NCBI GenBank assembly: GCA_963781705.1
Contig: CAWAGP010000001.1
Location: 1 to 64,000 of the forward strand
Reading direction: 5' to 3'
Length of the DNA stretch: 64,000 nt
Source of the DNA: JALYGJ01 sp963781705
GTDB taxonomy: Bacteria > Chloroflexota > Limnocylindria > Limnocylindrales > CSP1-4
The notes under the pieces were generated by a model, which did not search any database, was not told the origin of the DNA, and worked only from the letters and a program-made list of their open reading frames with translations. Shown here in pieces: positions 55,347 through 63,205 of the stretch. The stretch's first letter is position 1. Every line of letters begins with the position of its first letter. Both the position numbers and the translations under genes were made by a program.

Positions 55347-55364
55347 GTGCGGCACGTGCCGCAC
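55347..55364. other. Perfect 18-bp palindrome
   Basis: GTGCGGCACGTGCCGCAC is a perfect palindrome in the same intergenic gap, between the 29-nt repeats and the 48-bp tandem repeat. It could be a protein-binding dyad or a hairpin; nothing more can be said. Confidence 0.45.
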
Positions 55365-55370
55365 CGTCGC

Positions 55371-55466
55371 GGCAAACGAGGGAGAGCTGCACGCGAGCGA
55401 TCGAAGCCGCCCACGTGCGGCAAACGAGGGAGAGCTGCACGCGAGCGATCGAAGCCGCCCACGTGC
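55371..55466. repeat. 48-bp perfect tandem duplication
   Basis: Two identical 48-bp units (55371-55418 and 55419-55466), each beginning GGCAAACGAGGGAGAGCTGC and ending CCCACGTGC, are followed by a broken third start (GGCAAC). The short minus-strand frames across them simply mirror the repeat and are not supported as genes. With only two units and no spacer/repeat alternation, it is not a CRISPR. Confidence 0.85.
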
Positions 55467-55538
55467 GGCAACCGGCACCTAGCGACCTGTGCCGCGCACA
55501 CCGCGCGTTGACACAGGCACGCGGCGCGCACCAAGGAA

Positions 55539-55564
55539 GAGCCCCGGCCTTTCGGCCGGGGCTC
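55539..55564 (-). terminator. Rho-independent-like terminator of gdhA
   Basis: GAGCCCCGGCC-TTTC-GGCCGGGGCTC forms an 11-bp stem with a 4-nt loop, 27 nt after the gdhA stop. On the minus strand it is followed by TTCCTT, a weak T-rich tail. Confidence 0.75.
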
Positions 55565-55590
55565 CCCGCGAACTCGCGAAGTGACGGGTT

Positions 55591-56856
55591 TTACGGATAG
55601 AGGCCGCGCATCGCGGTTGCGTCGGCGACACGCTGCACGGCCAGCATGTACGCCGCCATGCGCATGTGCACCTGCTCGCGCTCGGCGATGGTGACCGTCT
55701 CACCGAACGCCTTGATCATGATCTCGTGGAGCTTCTCGTTGACGATCTGCTCGCTCCAGTGGTCGCGGTTGAGGTCCTGCACCCACTCGAAGTAGCTGAC
55801 CGTCACGCCACCAGCGTTGCACAGGATGTCGGGGATCAGGAAGATGCCGCGCCGGAAGAGGATCTCGTCCGCTTCGGGGCTCGTCGGGCCGTTGGCGGCC
55901 TCGGCGATGATCTTGGCCTTGATCCGTTCGGCGTTGGCCGCCGTGATCTGGCCCTCGAGGGCAGCCGGGATGAGAACGTCGCACTCGATCTCGAGCAGCT
56001 CGGCGTTCGACACCGCCTGCGCGCCGGGGAAGCCGACGACGGTACCGTGCTCAGCCTTCCAGCCGAGTACGCGGTTGATGTCCAGGCCCTGCGCGTTGTG
56101 GATGCCACCCGACGAGTCGGAGACGGCGAGAACCTTGGCGCCTTCCTGGGCCATCAGCTGCGCGGCGATCGAGCCGGCATTGCCGAAGCCCTGCACGACG
56201 ACAGTCGCCTGCTTGAGGTCCATACCCAGGTGCTTGGCCGCCTCGACCACGCAGTAGACGGTGCCGCGGGCGGTGGCTTCGTTGCGGCCCTCGGAACCGC
56301 CAAGACTGATCGGCTTGCCAGTTACGACGCCCGGGACGGTGTACCCGACGTGCATCGAGTAGGTGTCCATGATCCAGGCCATCGTCTGGGCGTTGGTGTT
56401 GACGTCCGGCGCGGGGATGTCGCGCTCGGGGCCGATGAGGACCTCGATCTCCGTCGCGTAGCGGCGGGTGAGGTTCTCGAGTTCACGGCGGCTGAGCTTC
56501 TTGGGGTCGACGATGACGCCGCCCTTGCCGCCGCCGAACGGGATGCCGACGACCGCGCACTTCCACGTCATCCACATCGCGAGTGCCTTGACCTCGTCGA
56601 TGCTGACGTTCTGGTGGTAACGAATGCCACCCTTGGCCGGCCCGCGGCCTAGGTTGTGCTGGACGCGGTAGCCGGCGAAGACGCGGACGCTGCCGTCGTC
56701 CATCTTGACCGGGAAGTGGACGTGTAGTTCGCGCCGGGGCTCACGCAGGACCTGGCGCAAGCCATCGTCCAGATTCAGCTTCGCCGCGGCAAGATCGAAC
56801 TGCTCTTGCGCGACGTGCCAGGGGTTCATGGCCGGCGCTGCTCGCTCGGTGGTCAT
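55591..56856 (-). CDS. gdhA: Glu/Leu/Phe/Val dehydrogenase (glutamate dehydrogenase)
   Basis: The 421-aa enzyme oxidatively deaminates glutamate to 2-oxoglutarate, or runs the reverse amination. Evidence: GPAKGGIRYHQNV, the catalytic Lys in PFGGGKGGVIVDP (~110), the Asp in DIPAPDVNTNAQTMAWI, SLGGSEGRNEATARG, and the nucleotide loop VQGFGNAGSIAAQL. Length fits the hexameric catabolic type. ATG is preceded by GGAGGAG at ~12 nt. It is a single-gene unit with its own terminator. Confidence 0.95.
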   Translation of the reverse strand: MTTERAAPAMNPWHVAQEQFDLAAAKLNLDDGLRQVLREPRRELHVHFPVKMDDGSVRVFAGYRVQHNLGRGPAKGGIRYHQNVSIDEVKALAMWMTWKCAVVGIPFGGGKGGVIVDPKKLSRRELENLTRRYATEIEVLIGPERDIPAPDVNTNAQTMAWIMDTYSMHVGYTVPGVVTGKPISLGGSEGRNEATARGTVYCVVEAAKHLGMDLKQATVVVQGFGNAGSIAAQLMAQEGAKVLAVSDSSGGIHNAQGLDINRVLGWKAEHGTVVGFPGAQAVSNAELLEIECDVLIPAALEGQITAANAERIKAKIIAEAANGPTSPEADEILFRRGIFLIPDILCNAGGVTVSYFEWVQDLNRDHWSEQIVNEKLHEIMIKAFGETVTIAEREQVHMRMAAYMLAVQRVADATAMRGLYP

Positions 56857-56991
56857 AAGGGTTGCGCTCCTCCATAAGGATGGCGAGGCATGGGTCCCGC
56901 GGTAATCGGGCGGGTCAAATGCGACCGCAGCATATACCCGGATTTGAGGTCGGCTGACGTGCCACTGGTCACGATTAGGTCATGGCATCTA

Positions 56992-57840
56992 TCACTTGGA
57001 CATAGGCAGAATGACTGCGCCGTAGACGCCTGGACCGACGTGCGGCCCGACCGACGGGCCGATCAGATCGATGGTCATCCTGTCGCGCGGGAAGTGGATG
57101 CGTGCTGCGAGGTCGGCCGCGAAGGCCTCGATATCGCCGGCTTCGCCATGGAGCACCGCGACCATGTCAGGCTTCGTGTCGGCCAGCAGGTCGAGCAGGC
57201 GTTCGCGCGCACGGCTACGCGTGCGCGGGCGGTCAGCTGTATCGACCTCGCCATTGATGACTGTGACGATCGGCTTGATCGACAGCAGGCCGCCGATGGC
57301 CGCCCGGGCCGGGCTGATGCGCCCGCCGCGCTTGAGGTACTCGAGAGTGTCCAGGGCGAGATACAGCTTCAGGGCCGACTTGCGCGCCTCGGCCTCGGCC
57401 ACGATCTCGGGCGCCGGCCGGCCCTCCTTTGCCCGCCGAGCCGCGACCAGCGCCAGCAACCCAACGCCCATGCTGGCCGACTCGCTGTCGACGATGTGGA
57501 TCGGCTTGTCCGGCATCAGCCCGCGCGCGACCCGTGCACTATCGACTGTGGCCGACAGCTTCGCACCGGTGCCGATATAGACGATCTCGTCGAATCCCTC
57601 CCCGAGCAGCCGCTCGAACGTTTCCTGGAAGCTGCCCGGCGACGCGGCTGCGGTCTTGGGCAGCGGCGCGCCCGGCTTGGTCAGTTCGCGCCAGAAATCC
57701 TCATGGTTGAGGTCGACGCCGGCACGGTACTCGCGATCACCGAAGTAGACCAGCAGCGGGACGACGCTGATCCCGGCTGCCTGCGCCATGTCGGGCGGCA
57801 TGTCGCTGGCCGAGTCGGTGACGATGGCGACGCGGCTCAT
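56992..57840 (-). CDS. DegV family fatty-acid-binding protein
   Basis: DegV/FakB proteins bind a fatty acid and present it to a kinase (FakA) for phosphorylation. The 282-aa protein has the N-terminal VAIVTDSASDMP, the lipid-binding TAAASPGSFQETFERLL, YIGTGAKLSATVDSARVA, VDSESASMGVGLL and EYLKRGGRISPARAAIG, all family signatures. No fakA-like gene is in the window. The thiolase gene begins the next cluster upstream on the same strand. Confidence 0.93.
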   Translation of the reverse strand: MSRVAIVTDSASDMPPDMAQAAGISVVPLLVYFGDREYRAGVDLNHEDFWRELTKPGAPLPKTAAASPGSFQETFERLLGEGFDEIVYIGTGAKLSATVDSARVARGLMPDKPIHIVDSESASMGVGLLALVAARRAKEGRPAPEIVAEAEARKSALKLYLALDTLEYLKRGGRISPARAAIGGLLSIKPIVTVINGEVDTADRPRTRSRARERLLDLLADTKPDMVAVLHGEAGDIEAFAADLAARIHFPRDRMTIDLIGPSVGPHVGPGVYGAVILPMSK

Positions 57841-57870
57841 GTGGGGCTCGTCTCCGCGACTTCCGCGGAC

Positions 57871-59124
57871 CTACGCGACCCTCTCAACTGCCATCGCGAC
57901 CGATCCACCTCCGCCGAGGCACAGAGTCGCCAGTCCATAGCGCCCCTCTCTCCTGCGCAGCTCGTACAACAGCGTGGCCACGATACGAGCTCCGCTGGCA
58001 CCGATGGGGTGGCCGAGTGCAATCGCGCCGCCGTTGACGTTGACCTTCGACCAGTCGAAGCCGAGCTCGCGGCCGTCGGCCAACGCCTGGGCCGCGAATG
58101 CCTCGTTGATCTCGATCAGGTCGAACGCCTCGATGGGCATCTCGACCCGCGCCAGGAGCTTCTGCACGCCCTTGACCGGGGCGAGGAAGAGCCACTTCGG
58201 CGCGACCTCCGCCTGGCTGTAGCCCACGATCCGCGCCAGCGGCGTCAGGCCCAGCCGCTCGACGGCGCGCTCGCTGGCGACGACCGTCGCCGCCGCGCCG
58301 TCGGTGATGCCCGGTGCGTTGCCGGCGGTGACCGTGCCGTCGGGCATGCCCTCCGGCGCGTCAGGCTCTGGCTCGGGTAGCGCGAATGCCGGCTTGAGCC
58401 GGCCCAGCGCCTCGAGGCTCGTGTCGCGGCGCGGGCCCTCGTCCGTGTCGAACAGCGCCTCCTCGCGGCCGCGTCGGACCGGCACCGGCACGATCTCGTC
58501 GCTGAAGCGACCGGCGTCGATGGCGGCGAGCGCCTTCTGGTGGCTCTCTAGGGCGAAGACGTCCTGGTCGGCGCGGCTGACCTGCGCCTTGATCGCCACG
58601 CGTTCAGCGTGCGTGCCCATGTGGCACGCCTCGACGCTGCACCACAGGCCGTCGTTGACGGTGGCGTCGATCAGCTCGGCATTGCCCAGGCGATAGCCGA
58701 AGCGCGCCTTGGGCACCAGGTACGGAGCCTGGTTCATGTTCTCCATGCCGCCAGCGACCACGACCTCCGCGTCACCGGCGCGGATCTCCGCCGCGGCCAG
58801 CATGATCGCCTTGAGGCCTGAGCCGCACACCCGGTTGATGGTCGTCGCGCTGGTCGTCTCGTCCAGACCGCCCTTCAGCGCTGCCTGGCGCGCCGGCGCC
58901 TGGCCCACGCCGGCCTGCAGCACCTGGCCCATGAGGACTTCGTCGATCGGCGTGCCGTGAGGCAACCCGGCGCGCTCGACCGCCGCCCGGATGGCAATAC
59001 CGCCGAGCGTCGTGGCCGGCACCTCGGCCAGCGAGCCGGCGAACTTTCCGATCGGCGTCCGCGCCGCAGAAACGATGTACACGTCTCCGTTCGGCGCGTG
59101 CTTGCCGTTGCCGTTGATCGTCAC
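57871..59124 (-). CDS. Acetyl-CoA C-acetyltransferase (thiolase)
   Basis: Thiolase condenses two acetyl-CoA or cleaves 3-ketoacyl-CoA. The 417-aa protein has the acyl-accepting Cys100 in NRVCGSGLKA, His in GHPIGASGARIVATLL (~373), and the second catalytic Cys in LCLGGGGSVAM. NEAFAAQ is also present. GTG at 59124 gives a short unstructured N terminus. It is 30 nt from the 3-hydroxybutyryl-CoA dehydrogenase gene on the same strand, so the two probably act in sequence in acetoacetyl-CoA formation or beta-oxidation. Confidence 0.95.
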   Translation of the reverse strand: MTINGNGKHAPNGDVYIVSAARTPIGKFAGSLAEVPATTLGGIAIRAAVERAGLPHGTPIDEVLMGQVLQAGVGQAPARQAALKGGLDETTSATTINRVCGSGLKAIMLAAAEIRAGDAEVVVAGGMENMNQAPYLVPKARFGYRLGNAELIDATVNDGLWCSVEACHMGTHAERVAIKAQVSRADQDVFALESHQKALAAIDAGRFSDEIVPVPVRRGREEALFDTDEGPRRDTSLEALGRLKPAFALPEPEPDAPEGMPDGTVTAGNAPGITDGAAATVVASERAVERLGLTPLARIVGYSQAEVAPKWLFLAPVKGVQKLLARVEMPIEAFDLIEINEAFAAQALADGRELGFDWSKVNVNGGAIALGHPIGASGARIVATLLYELRRREGRYGLATLCLGGGGSVAMAVERVA

Positions 59125-59154
59125 CGGGCCATGTTACGACCGAGCCTGAGTCGG

Positions 59155-60030
59155 CTAGCCGGTCGTCCCGCTGCGCGGGTAGGTGTAGAAGCCGCGGCCC
59201 GTCTTCTGGCCCAGGTGGCCGGCATCGACCAGTTGCCGCAGGACCGGCGGTGGCGCGAAATTGGGCCCGCCGAAGCCCTTGTGCAGCACCTCCATGATGT
59301 CCAGGCAGACGTCGAGGCCGATGAAGTCGGCCAGTTCGAGCGGCCCCATCGGGTGGTTCAGCCCGACTCGGGCGCCGGCGTCGATGTCTTCGGCCGTACC
59401 CAGGCCCTCCTCGTACGCGCGCATCGCCTCCGACAGGAACGGCATCAGGATGCGATTGACGATGAAGCCCGGCCGGTCGCGACTGACGATCACCTGCTTG
59501 GCCAGCTCGCCGGCCACGTCGCGCACGTAGGCCTCGGTCGCGTCCGATGTCTCGACCCCGCGCGTCAGCTCGATCAGCGGCATCACCGGCACCGGACTGA
59601 AGAAATGCATGCCTACGAAGCCCTCGCGCCGTGCCGGCGCGAGGGCGGTCGCGAGGCGGGTGATGCTGATCGAGCTCGTGTTGGACGCGACGACCGCGGT
59701 GGGTGGCGCGCTGCGATCGACGGCCGCGAACAGGTCGCGCTTGACCGCTTCGTCCTCGAATACGGCCTCGACGATCAGCTCGGCCGACCTGGCCGCGTCT
59801 TCGAGCGACCCGCCGACGGCGATCCGGCCCAACTGCTCCAGGCGCTGATCAGCCGTCAACTTGCCGCGCCCGACCGCTCGCTCGAGGCTGGCACCGATGC
59901 GCGCCCGACCTGCCTCGGCGCGCGCCAGCTCAGGCTCGTACAGGGTCACGTGGTGACCGGCCGCGGCCATCACCTGGGCGATGCCGTGGCCCATCAAGCC
60001 GGCCCCGCAAACCAGGACGTTCCGTGCCAC
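59155..60030 (-). CDS. hbd: 3-hydroxybutyryl-CoA dehydrogenase
   Basis: This NAD(P)-dependent enzyme interconverts acetoacetyl-CoA and 3-hydroxybutyryl-CoA. The 291-aa protein has the Rossmann motif VLVCGAGLMGHGIAQVMA, EAVFEDEAVKRDLFA, the Ser of SNTSSISI, the catalytic His in GMHFFSPVPVMPLIELTRG, and the C-terminal NHPMGPLELADFIGLD. It is 18 nt downstream of meaB and 30 nt upstream of the thiolase gene, all minus strand. Confidence 0.95.
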   Translation of the reverse strand: MARNVLVCGAGLMGHGIAQVMAAAGHHVTLYEPELARAEAGRARIGASLERAVGRGKLTADQRLEQLGRIAVGGSLEDAARSAELIVEAVFEDEAVKRDLFAAVDRSAPPTAVVASNTSSISITRLATALAPARREGFVGMHFFSPVPVMPLIELTRGVETSDATEAYVRDVAGELAKQVIVSRDRPGFIVNRILMPFLSEAMRAYEEGLGTAEDIDAGARVGLNHPMGPLELADFIGLDVCLDIMEVLHKGFGGPNFAPPPVLRQLVDAGHLGQKTGRGFYTYPRSGTTG

Positions 60031-60048
60031 GTGGGCAGCGTACCCGAC

Positions 60049-61041
60049 TCAGCGCTCGAGCGAGCGCAGCAGTTCGTCGGCCGCGCCGTACGGGTCGAGC
60101 TCGTGCGCGGCGATGCGATCGAGGATTTCGGCCGTCCGCTGGCGGTGACCAGCATCGCGCAGACGCTGGTGCAGCCGCTCGGCAAGGATGCCCGACAGCT
60201 GCGCCTCGGCGCGCTTCAGGGCGGCGCCATCACTCGCGCCCGGACCGGCCGCGCGACGGGCGGCCTCGCGACGATCCAGCCCGGCCAGCAATTCGGGCAC
60301 GCCGGCGCCACTCAGCGCAGATGCCAGCAGCACCTCCGGCCGCTTCGGCCGCGGGCGGTCGCCCAGCGCGCGATCGTGTTGCGCGCCAACACTCAGCATC
60401 GCCCGTAACTGGGCCGCGGCACGGTCGGCGCCCGGCCGATCTGACTTGTTGACGACCACGATGTCGGCGACCTCCAGCAGGCCGGCCTTGATCGCCTGGA
60501 CCTCGTCACCCATCTCCGGTGATTGCACGACCACCGTCGTGTCGGCGATGGCGGCCACCTCGACCTCGCTCTGGCCGGTACCGACCGTCTCGATGAAGAT
60601 GAGCGGGAAGCCACACGCATCGAGCACGGCCGCAGCAGCAACGGTACCCGCGGCCAAGCCGCCGGCATGGCCGCGCGACGCCATCGAACGGATGAACACA
60701 TCACGGTCGCCGGCGTGCACCTGCATGCGCACGCGGTCGCCCAGGATCGCACCGCCGGTGATCGGCGACGATGGGTCGATGGCCAGCACCGCCACCGGCC
60801 GGCCAGCCGTCCTGACCTGGCCCACCAGTGCGGCAACGAGCGTGCTCTTGCCCGACCCCGGCGCCCCGGTCATGCCGACCAAGTGTGCTTGTCCGGCCTG
60901 TGGGTAGAGAACGCGCAGCGCTGCTTCGCCGGCAGCCGTCCGGTTCTCGACCTGGGTCAGCAGCCGCGCCAGCGCGCGGCGGTCGCCCGCGCGGGCGCGG
61001 CCGACCTGATCGTCAGCGCTGCCGCCCTGTTCGGCAATCAC
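60049..61041 (-). CDS. meaB: MeaB/ArgK-type G3E GTPase, methylmalonyl-CoA mutase chaperone
   Basis: MeaB protects and reactivates adenosylcobalamin-dependent methylmalonyl-CoA mutase. The 330-aa protein has Walker A GAPGSGKSTLV (~58), the switch motif AIDPSSPITGGAILGDRVRM, IETVGTGQSEVEVA, and the nucleotide-specificity NKSD, as in the family. A C-terminal helical dimerisation region follows. It is 10 nt from the B12-binding mutase subunit gene, as expected for partners. The mutase large subunit is not in the window. Confidence 0.94.
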   Translation of the reverse strand: MIAEQGGSADDQVGRARAGDRRALARLLTQVENRTAAGEAALRVLYPQAGQAHLVGMTGAPGSGKSTLVAALVGQVRTAGRPVAVLAIDPSSPITGGAILGDRVRMQVHAGDRDVFIRSMASRGHAGGLAAGTVAAAAVLDACGFPLIFIETVGTGQSEVEVAAIADTTVVVQSPEMGDEVQAIKAGLLEVADIVVVNKSDRPGADRAAAQLRAMLSVGAQHDRALGDRPRPKRPEVLLASALSGAGVPELLAGLDRREAARRAAGPGASDGAALKRAEAQLSGILAERLHQRLRDAGHRQRTAEILDRIAAHELDPYGAADELLRSLER

Positions 61042-61051
61042 GCGCGGCGGC

Positions 61052-61480
61052 TCACTCCGCGCGATGGACGTTGTCGCGCAGGAACTCGGCTACTTCGTGG
61101 ATGGTCGTACCCGGTCCGAAGACGCGCGACACGCCGGCGGCCAGCAAGGCCGGAATGTCGTCATCGGGGATGATGCCGCCGGCCGTCACCAGCACGTCGT
61201 CCATGCCCTGCTCATGCAAGCCGGCGCAGATGCGCGGCAAGAGCGTCATGTGCGCGCCCGACAGGATCGACAGGCCGACCACGTCGACGTCCTCCTGCAG
61301 CGCGGCCGAGACGATCATCTCGGGCGTCTGGCGCAAACCCGTGTAGATGACCTCGAAACCCTCGTCGCGCAGGCCGCGGGCGAGAACCTTGGCGCCGCGG
61401 TCGTGGCCGTCCAGGCCGGGCTTGGCAATGAGGACCTTGATCGGACGTGCAGGTTGCTGATCGGACATCGTGGGGATCAT
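61052..61480 (-). CDS. Cobalamin-binding subunit of an acyl-CoA mutase
   Basis: The ~142-aa protein is a stand-alone B12-binding domain. It carries the DxHxxG motif in KPGLDGHDRGAKVLARG (His is the lower axial cobalt ligand), plus GLRQTPEMIVSAALQEDVDVVGLS and the VTAGGIIPDDDIPAL loop with GPGT. It matches the small/C-terminal domain of methylmalonyl-CoA or isobutyryl-CoA mutase. ATG at 61480 has AGGGG 5 nt upstream; GTG at 61486 (overlapping the previous stop) and ATG at 61468 are alternatives. The large subunit must be encoded elsewhere. Confidence 0.9.
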   Translation of the reverse strand: MIPTMSDQQPARPIKVLIAKPGLDGHDRGAKVLARGLRDEGFEVIYTGLRQTPEMIVSAALQEDVDVVGLSILSGAHMTLLPRICAGLHEQGMDDVLVTAGGIIPDDDIPALLAAGVSRVFGPGTTIHEVAEFLRDNVHRAE

Positions 61481-61482
61481 AT

Positions 61483-61998
61483 TCACCCCTGCTCAGTGGC
61501 CGGCTGGACGTCCGCCGGCGGCGGCTCGGGCGGGGCCACATCGGCCAGGTGCTCGGCGTAGTGACCGTACGTGTTGCCGGCAATCACGTGGGCCGCCCAG
61601 TCGTCGTGTAGCGCGAGCTGGCCGTCGGTCATCCGCTCGAGGTAGCGGCGCAGCCGGTTGAACGACATGTCCATCTCTTCGAGCACCTCGCCCGCCGTGC
61701 GCCCGACCGCCTGCCGTGCAACCCGCGCATTGAACGCGTCGGGATTGGCCGTCTCGGGTGGATCGCTCGGCTTGCCGGTCGCGAACAACTTGTTGAGCCG
61801 ATCGGCGGTCAATTCGTGCCAGGCAGTGACATGGGCGAGCATCTGCTTGCGCGTCCAGCCGGCCTCGTCGAGGTGCTCGTTCATGCGCTCGGCGGGGACG
61901 AAACCTGCCGCGCTGCGGAATTGACGCCACGCTGCGTCGACCCGCGCCAGCGTGGCGCGCGCCGTGCGCGGCAGCTCATCTTCGGGCATGACCGTCAT
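61483..61998 (-). CDS. DinB/DfsB-like four-helix-bundle protein
   Basis: The 171-aa protein resembles DinB-type putative metal-dependent enzymes (thiol/mycothiol-dependent or ClbS/DfsB branch). Support: a helical bundle with AGWTRKQMLAHVTAWHEL (~50-67), where the two His fit the metal-ligand helix, and a C-terminal GNTYGHYAEHLADV supplying further His. No specific substrate can be named. ATG at 61998 overlaps the folE stop (ATGA), so it is co-translated with folE. Confidence 0.8.
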   Translation of the reverse strand: MTVMPEDELPRTARATLARVDAAWRQFRSAAGFVPAERMNEHLDEAGWTRKQMLAHVTAWHELTADRLNKLFATGKPSDPPETANPDAFNARVARQAVGRTAGEVLEEMDMSFNRLRRYLERMTDGQLALHDDWAAHVIAGNTYGHYAEHLADVAPPEPPPADVQPATEQG

Positions 61999-62678
61999 AT
62001 CGTCGGTGGCTGCCGCTGCAGATGGCTGAGGAACTCGGCCCGCGTCCGATCGGCCGTGCGGAAGAGGCCCAGCACATGGCTGGTGGTCATGATCGTGCCC
62101 GGCTTGCGCACGCCGCGCATCACGGCGCATAAGTGCGAAGCCTCGATCACCACGCCCACGCCCTTGGGTTGCAGCCGTTCCATCAGGAAGTCGGCGATCT
62201 GCTTGGTCATCCGCTCCTGGACCTGGAGGCGGCGGGAGTACATCTCGACGATGCGCGGGATCTTCGACAGGCCGATCACCCGCCCACTGGGGATGTACGC
62301 CACTGCCGCCTGGCCGAAGAACGGCAGGAGGTGGTGCTCACACAGGCTGTAGAAGGCGATGTCCTTGACGACCACCATCTCGCTGTAGTCGACATCGAAG
62401 ATGGCGCCGTTGACCAGTCGGTCGGGGTCCACCCAGTAGCCGGCGGTCAGCTCGCGGTACATCCGGCGAACGCGCGATGGCGTGTGGCGCAACCCTTCGC
62501 GCTCGGGATCCTCGCCCATCTCGAGCAGGATCTGGCGCACCGCCGACTCGACCGGCGCAGGCCGGCCGGGGCCCTCCCCCGCGGCGGCCGGGGCATCGAG
62601 TTCAACTTCGTCCTCCCCGACTTCGTGTTCCATCTCCTCGACGAGCTGGCGTACGCGATCGGGCAACCTGCCATCCAT
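61995..62678 (-). CDS. folE: GTP cyclohydrolase I
   Basis: FolE opens the GTP imidazole ring, the first step to tetrahydrofolate. The ~226-aa protein has the type I core: zinc ligands in FYSLCEHHLLPFFGQ and EASHLCAVMRGVRKPG, GLSKIPRIVEMYSRRLQVQERMTKQIAD given here by its SKIPR and RLQVQER parts, and TSRVR-like HTPSRVRRMY. ATG at 62678 is preferred because it leaves ~60 nt for the divergent promoter region; ATG at 62720 is possible. Residues ~20-50 are an acidic extension not found in all members. Confidence 0.94.
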   Translation of the reverse strand: MDGRLPDRVRQLVEEMEHEVGEDEVELDAPAAAGEGPGRPAPVESAVRQILLEMGEDPEREGLRHTPSRVRRMYRELTAGYWVDPDRLVNGAIFDVDYSEMVVVKDIAFYSLCEHHLLPFFGQAAVAYIPSGRVIGLSKIPRIVEMYSRRLQVQERMTKQIADFLMERLQPKGVGVVIEASHLCAVMRGVRKPGTIMTTSHVLGLFRTADRTRAEFLSHLQRQPPTI

Positions 62679-62737
62679 GCCCGGCGATTGTGACACGCGC
62701 CGCACGAGCCGCCGTTTCATGGGCGAAGATCAGCGTC

Positions 62738-63205
62738 ATGAACGCGACGCTGTCGCTCCAGGAGCGTTACGGCCCCAACGCGGTTTGCTACGGCTGCGGC
62801 CCGGCCAATCCCCGCGGCCTGCACATCCGCAGCTTCCCCGATGGCGACGAGGTGACTGCCGAGTGGCAGCCGCAGGCGCACCACCATGCGTTCGACGAAG
62901 TGCTCAACGGCGGGATCATCGGCACGCTGCTCGACTGCCACTGCAACTGGACCGCCGCGTACCACCTGATGCACCGGCGCGGCGCCGACAAGCCGCCCAC
63001 GACGGTGACCGCCGACTACCACATCCGGCTGCTTCGGCCCACGCCGACAGACGGCCCCGTCCGGCTGCGCGCGCACGTGGTCGAGTCGACCGACGATCGG
63101 GCGACCGTCGAGGGCACGCTGGAGGCCAACGGCGCCGTGACGGCGACGTGCCGGGCAACGTTCGTCGCCGTCAAGCCCGGCCACCCCGCCTACGACCGCT
63201 GGTGA
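62738..63205 (+). CDS. PaaI-family hotdog thioesterase
   Basis: The 155-aa protein has the single hotdog-fold pattern of PaaI-like acyl-CoA thioesterases. CYGCGPANPRGLHIRSF at the N terminus is a family marker, followed by EWQPQAHHHAFDEVLNGGIIGTLLDCH (here the His/Asp helix ~45-65), and the strand series DYHIRLLRPTP, RLRAHVVES, ATCRATFVAV. The substrate is unknown. It is divergent from folE and convergent, with a 16-nt overlap, with the hydrolase gene. Confidence 0.85.
   Translation: MNATLSLQERYGPNAVCYGCGPANPRGLHIRSFPDGDEVTAEWQPQAHHHAFDEVLNGGIIGTLLDCHCNWTAAYHLMHRRGADKPPTTVTADYHIRLLRPTPTDGPVRLRAHVVESTDDRATVEGTLEANGAVTATCRATFVAVKPGHPAYDRW

Noticed and set aside
55371..55466. CRISPR array or small gene in the 48-bp tandem repeat
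   Set aside because: There are only two adjacent copies with no spacers and no cas genes; the minus-strand frames simply repeat the same peptide.
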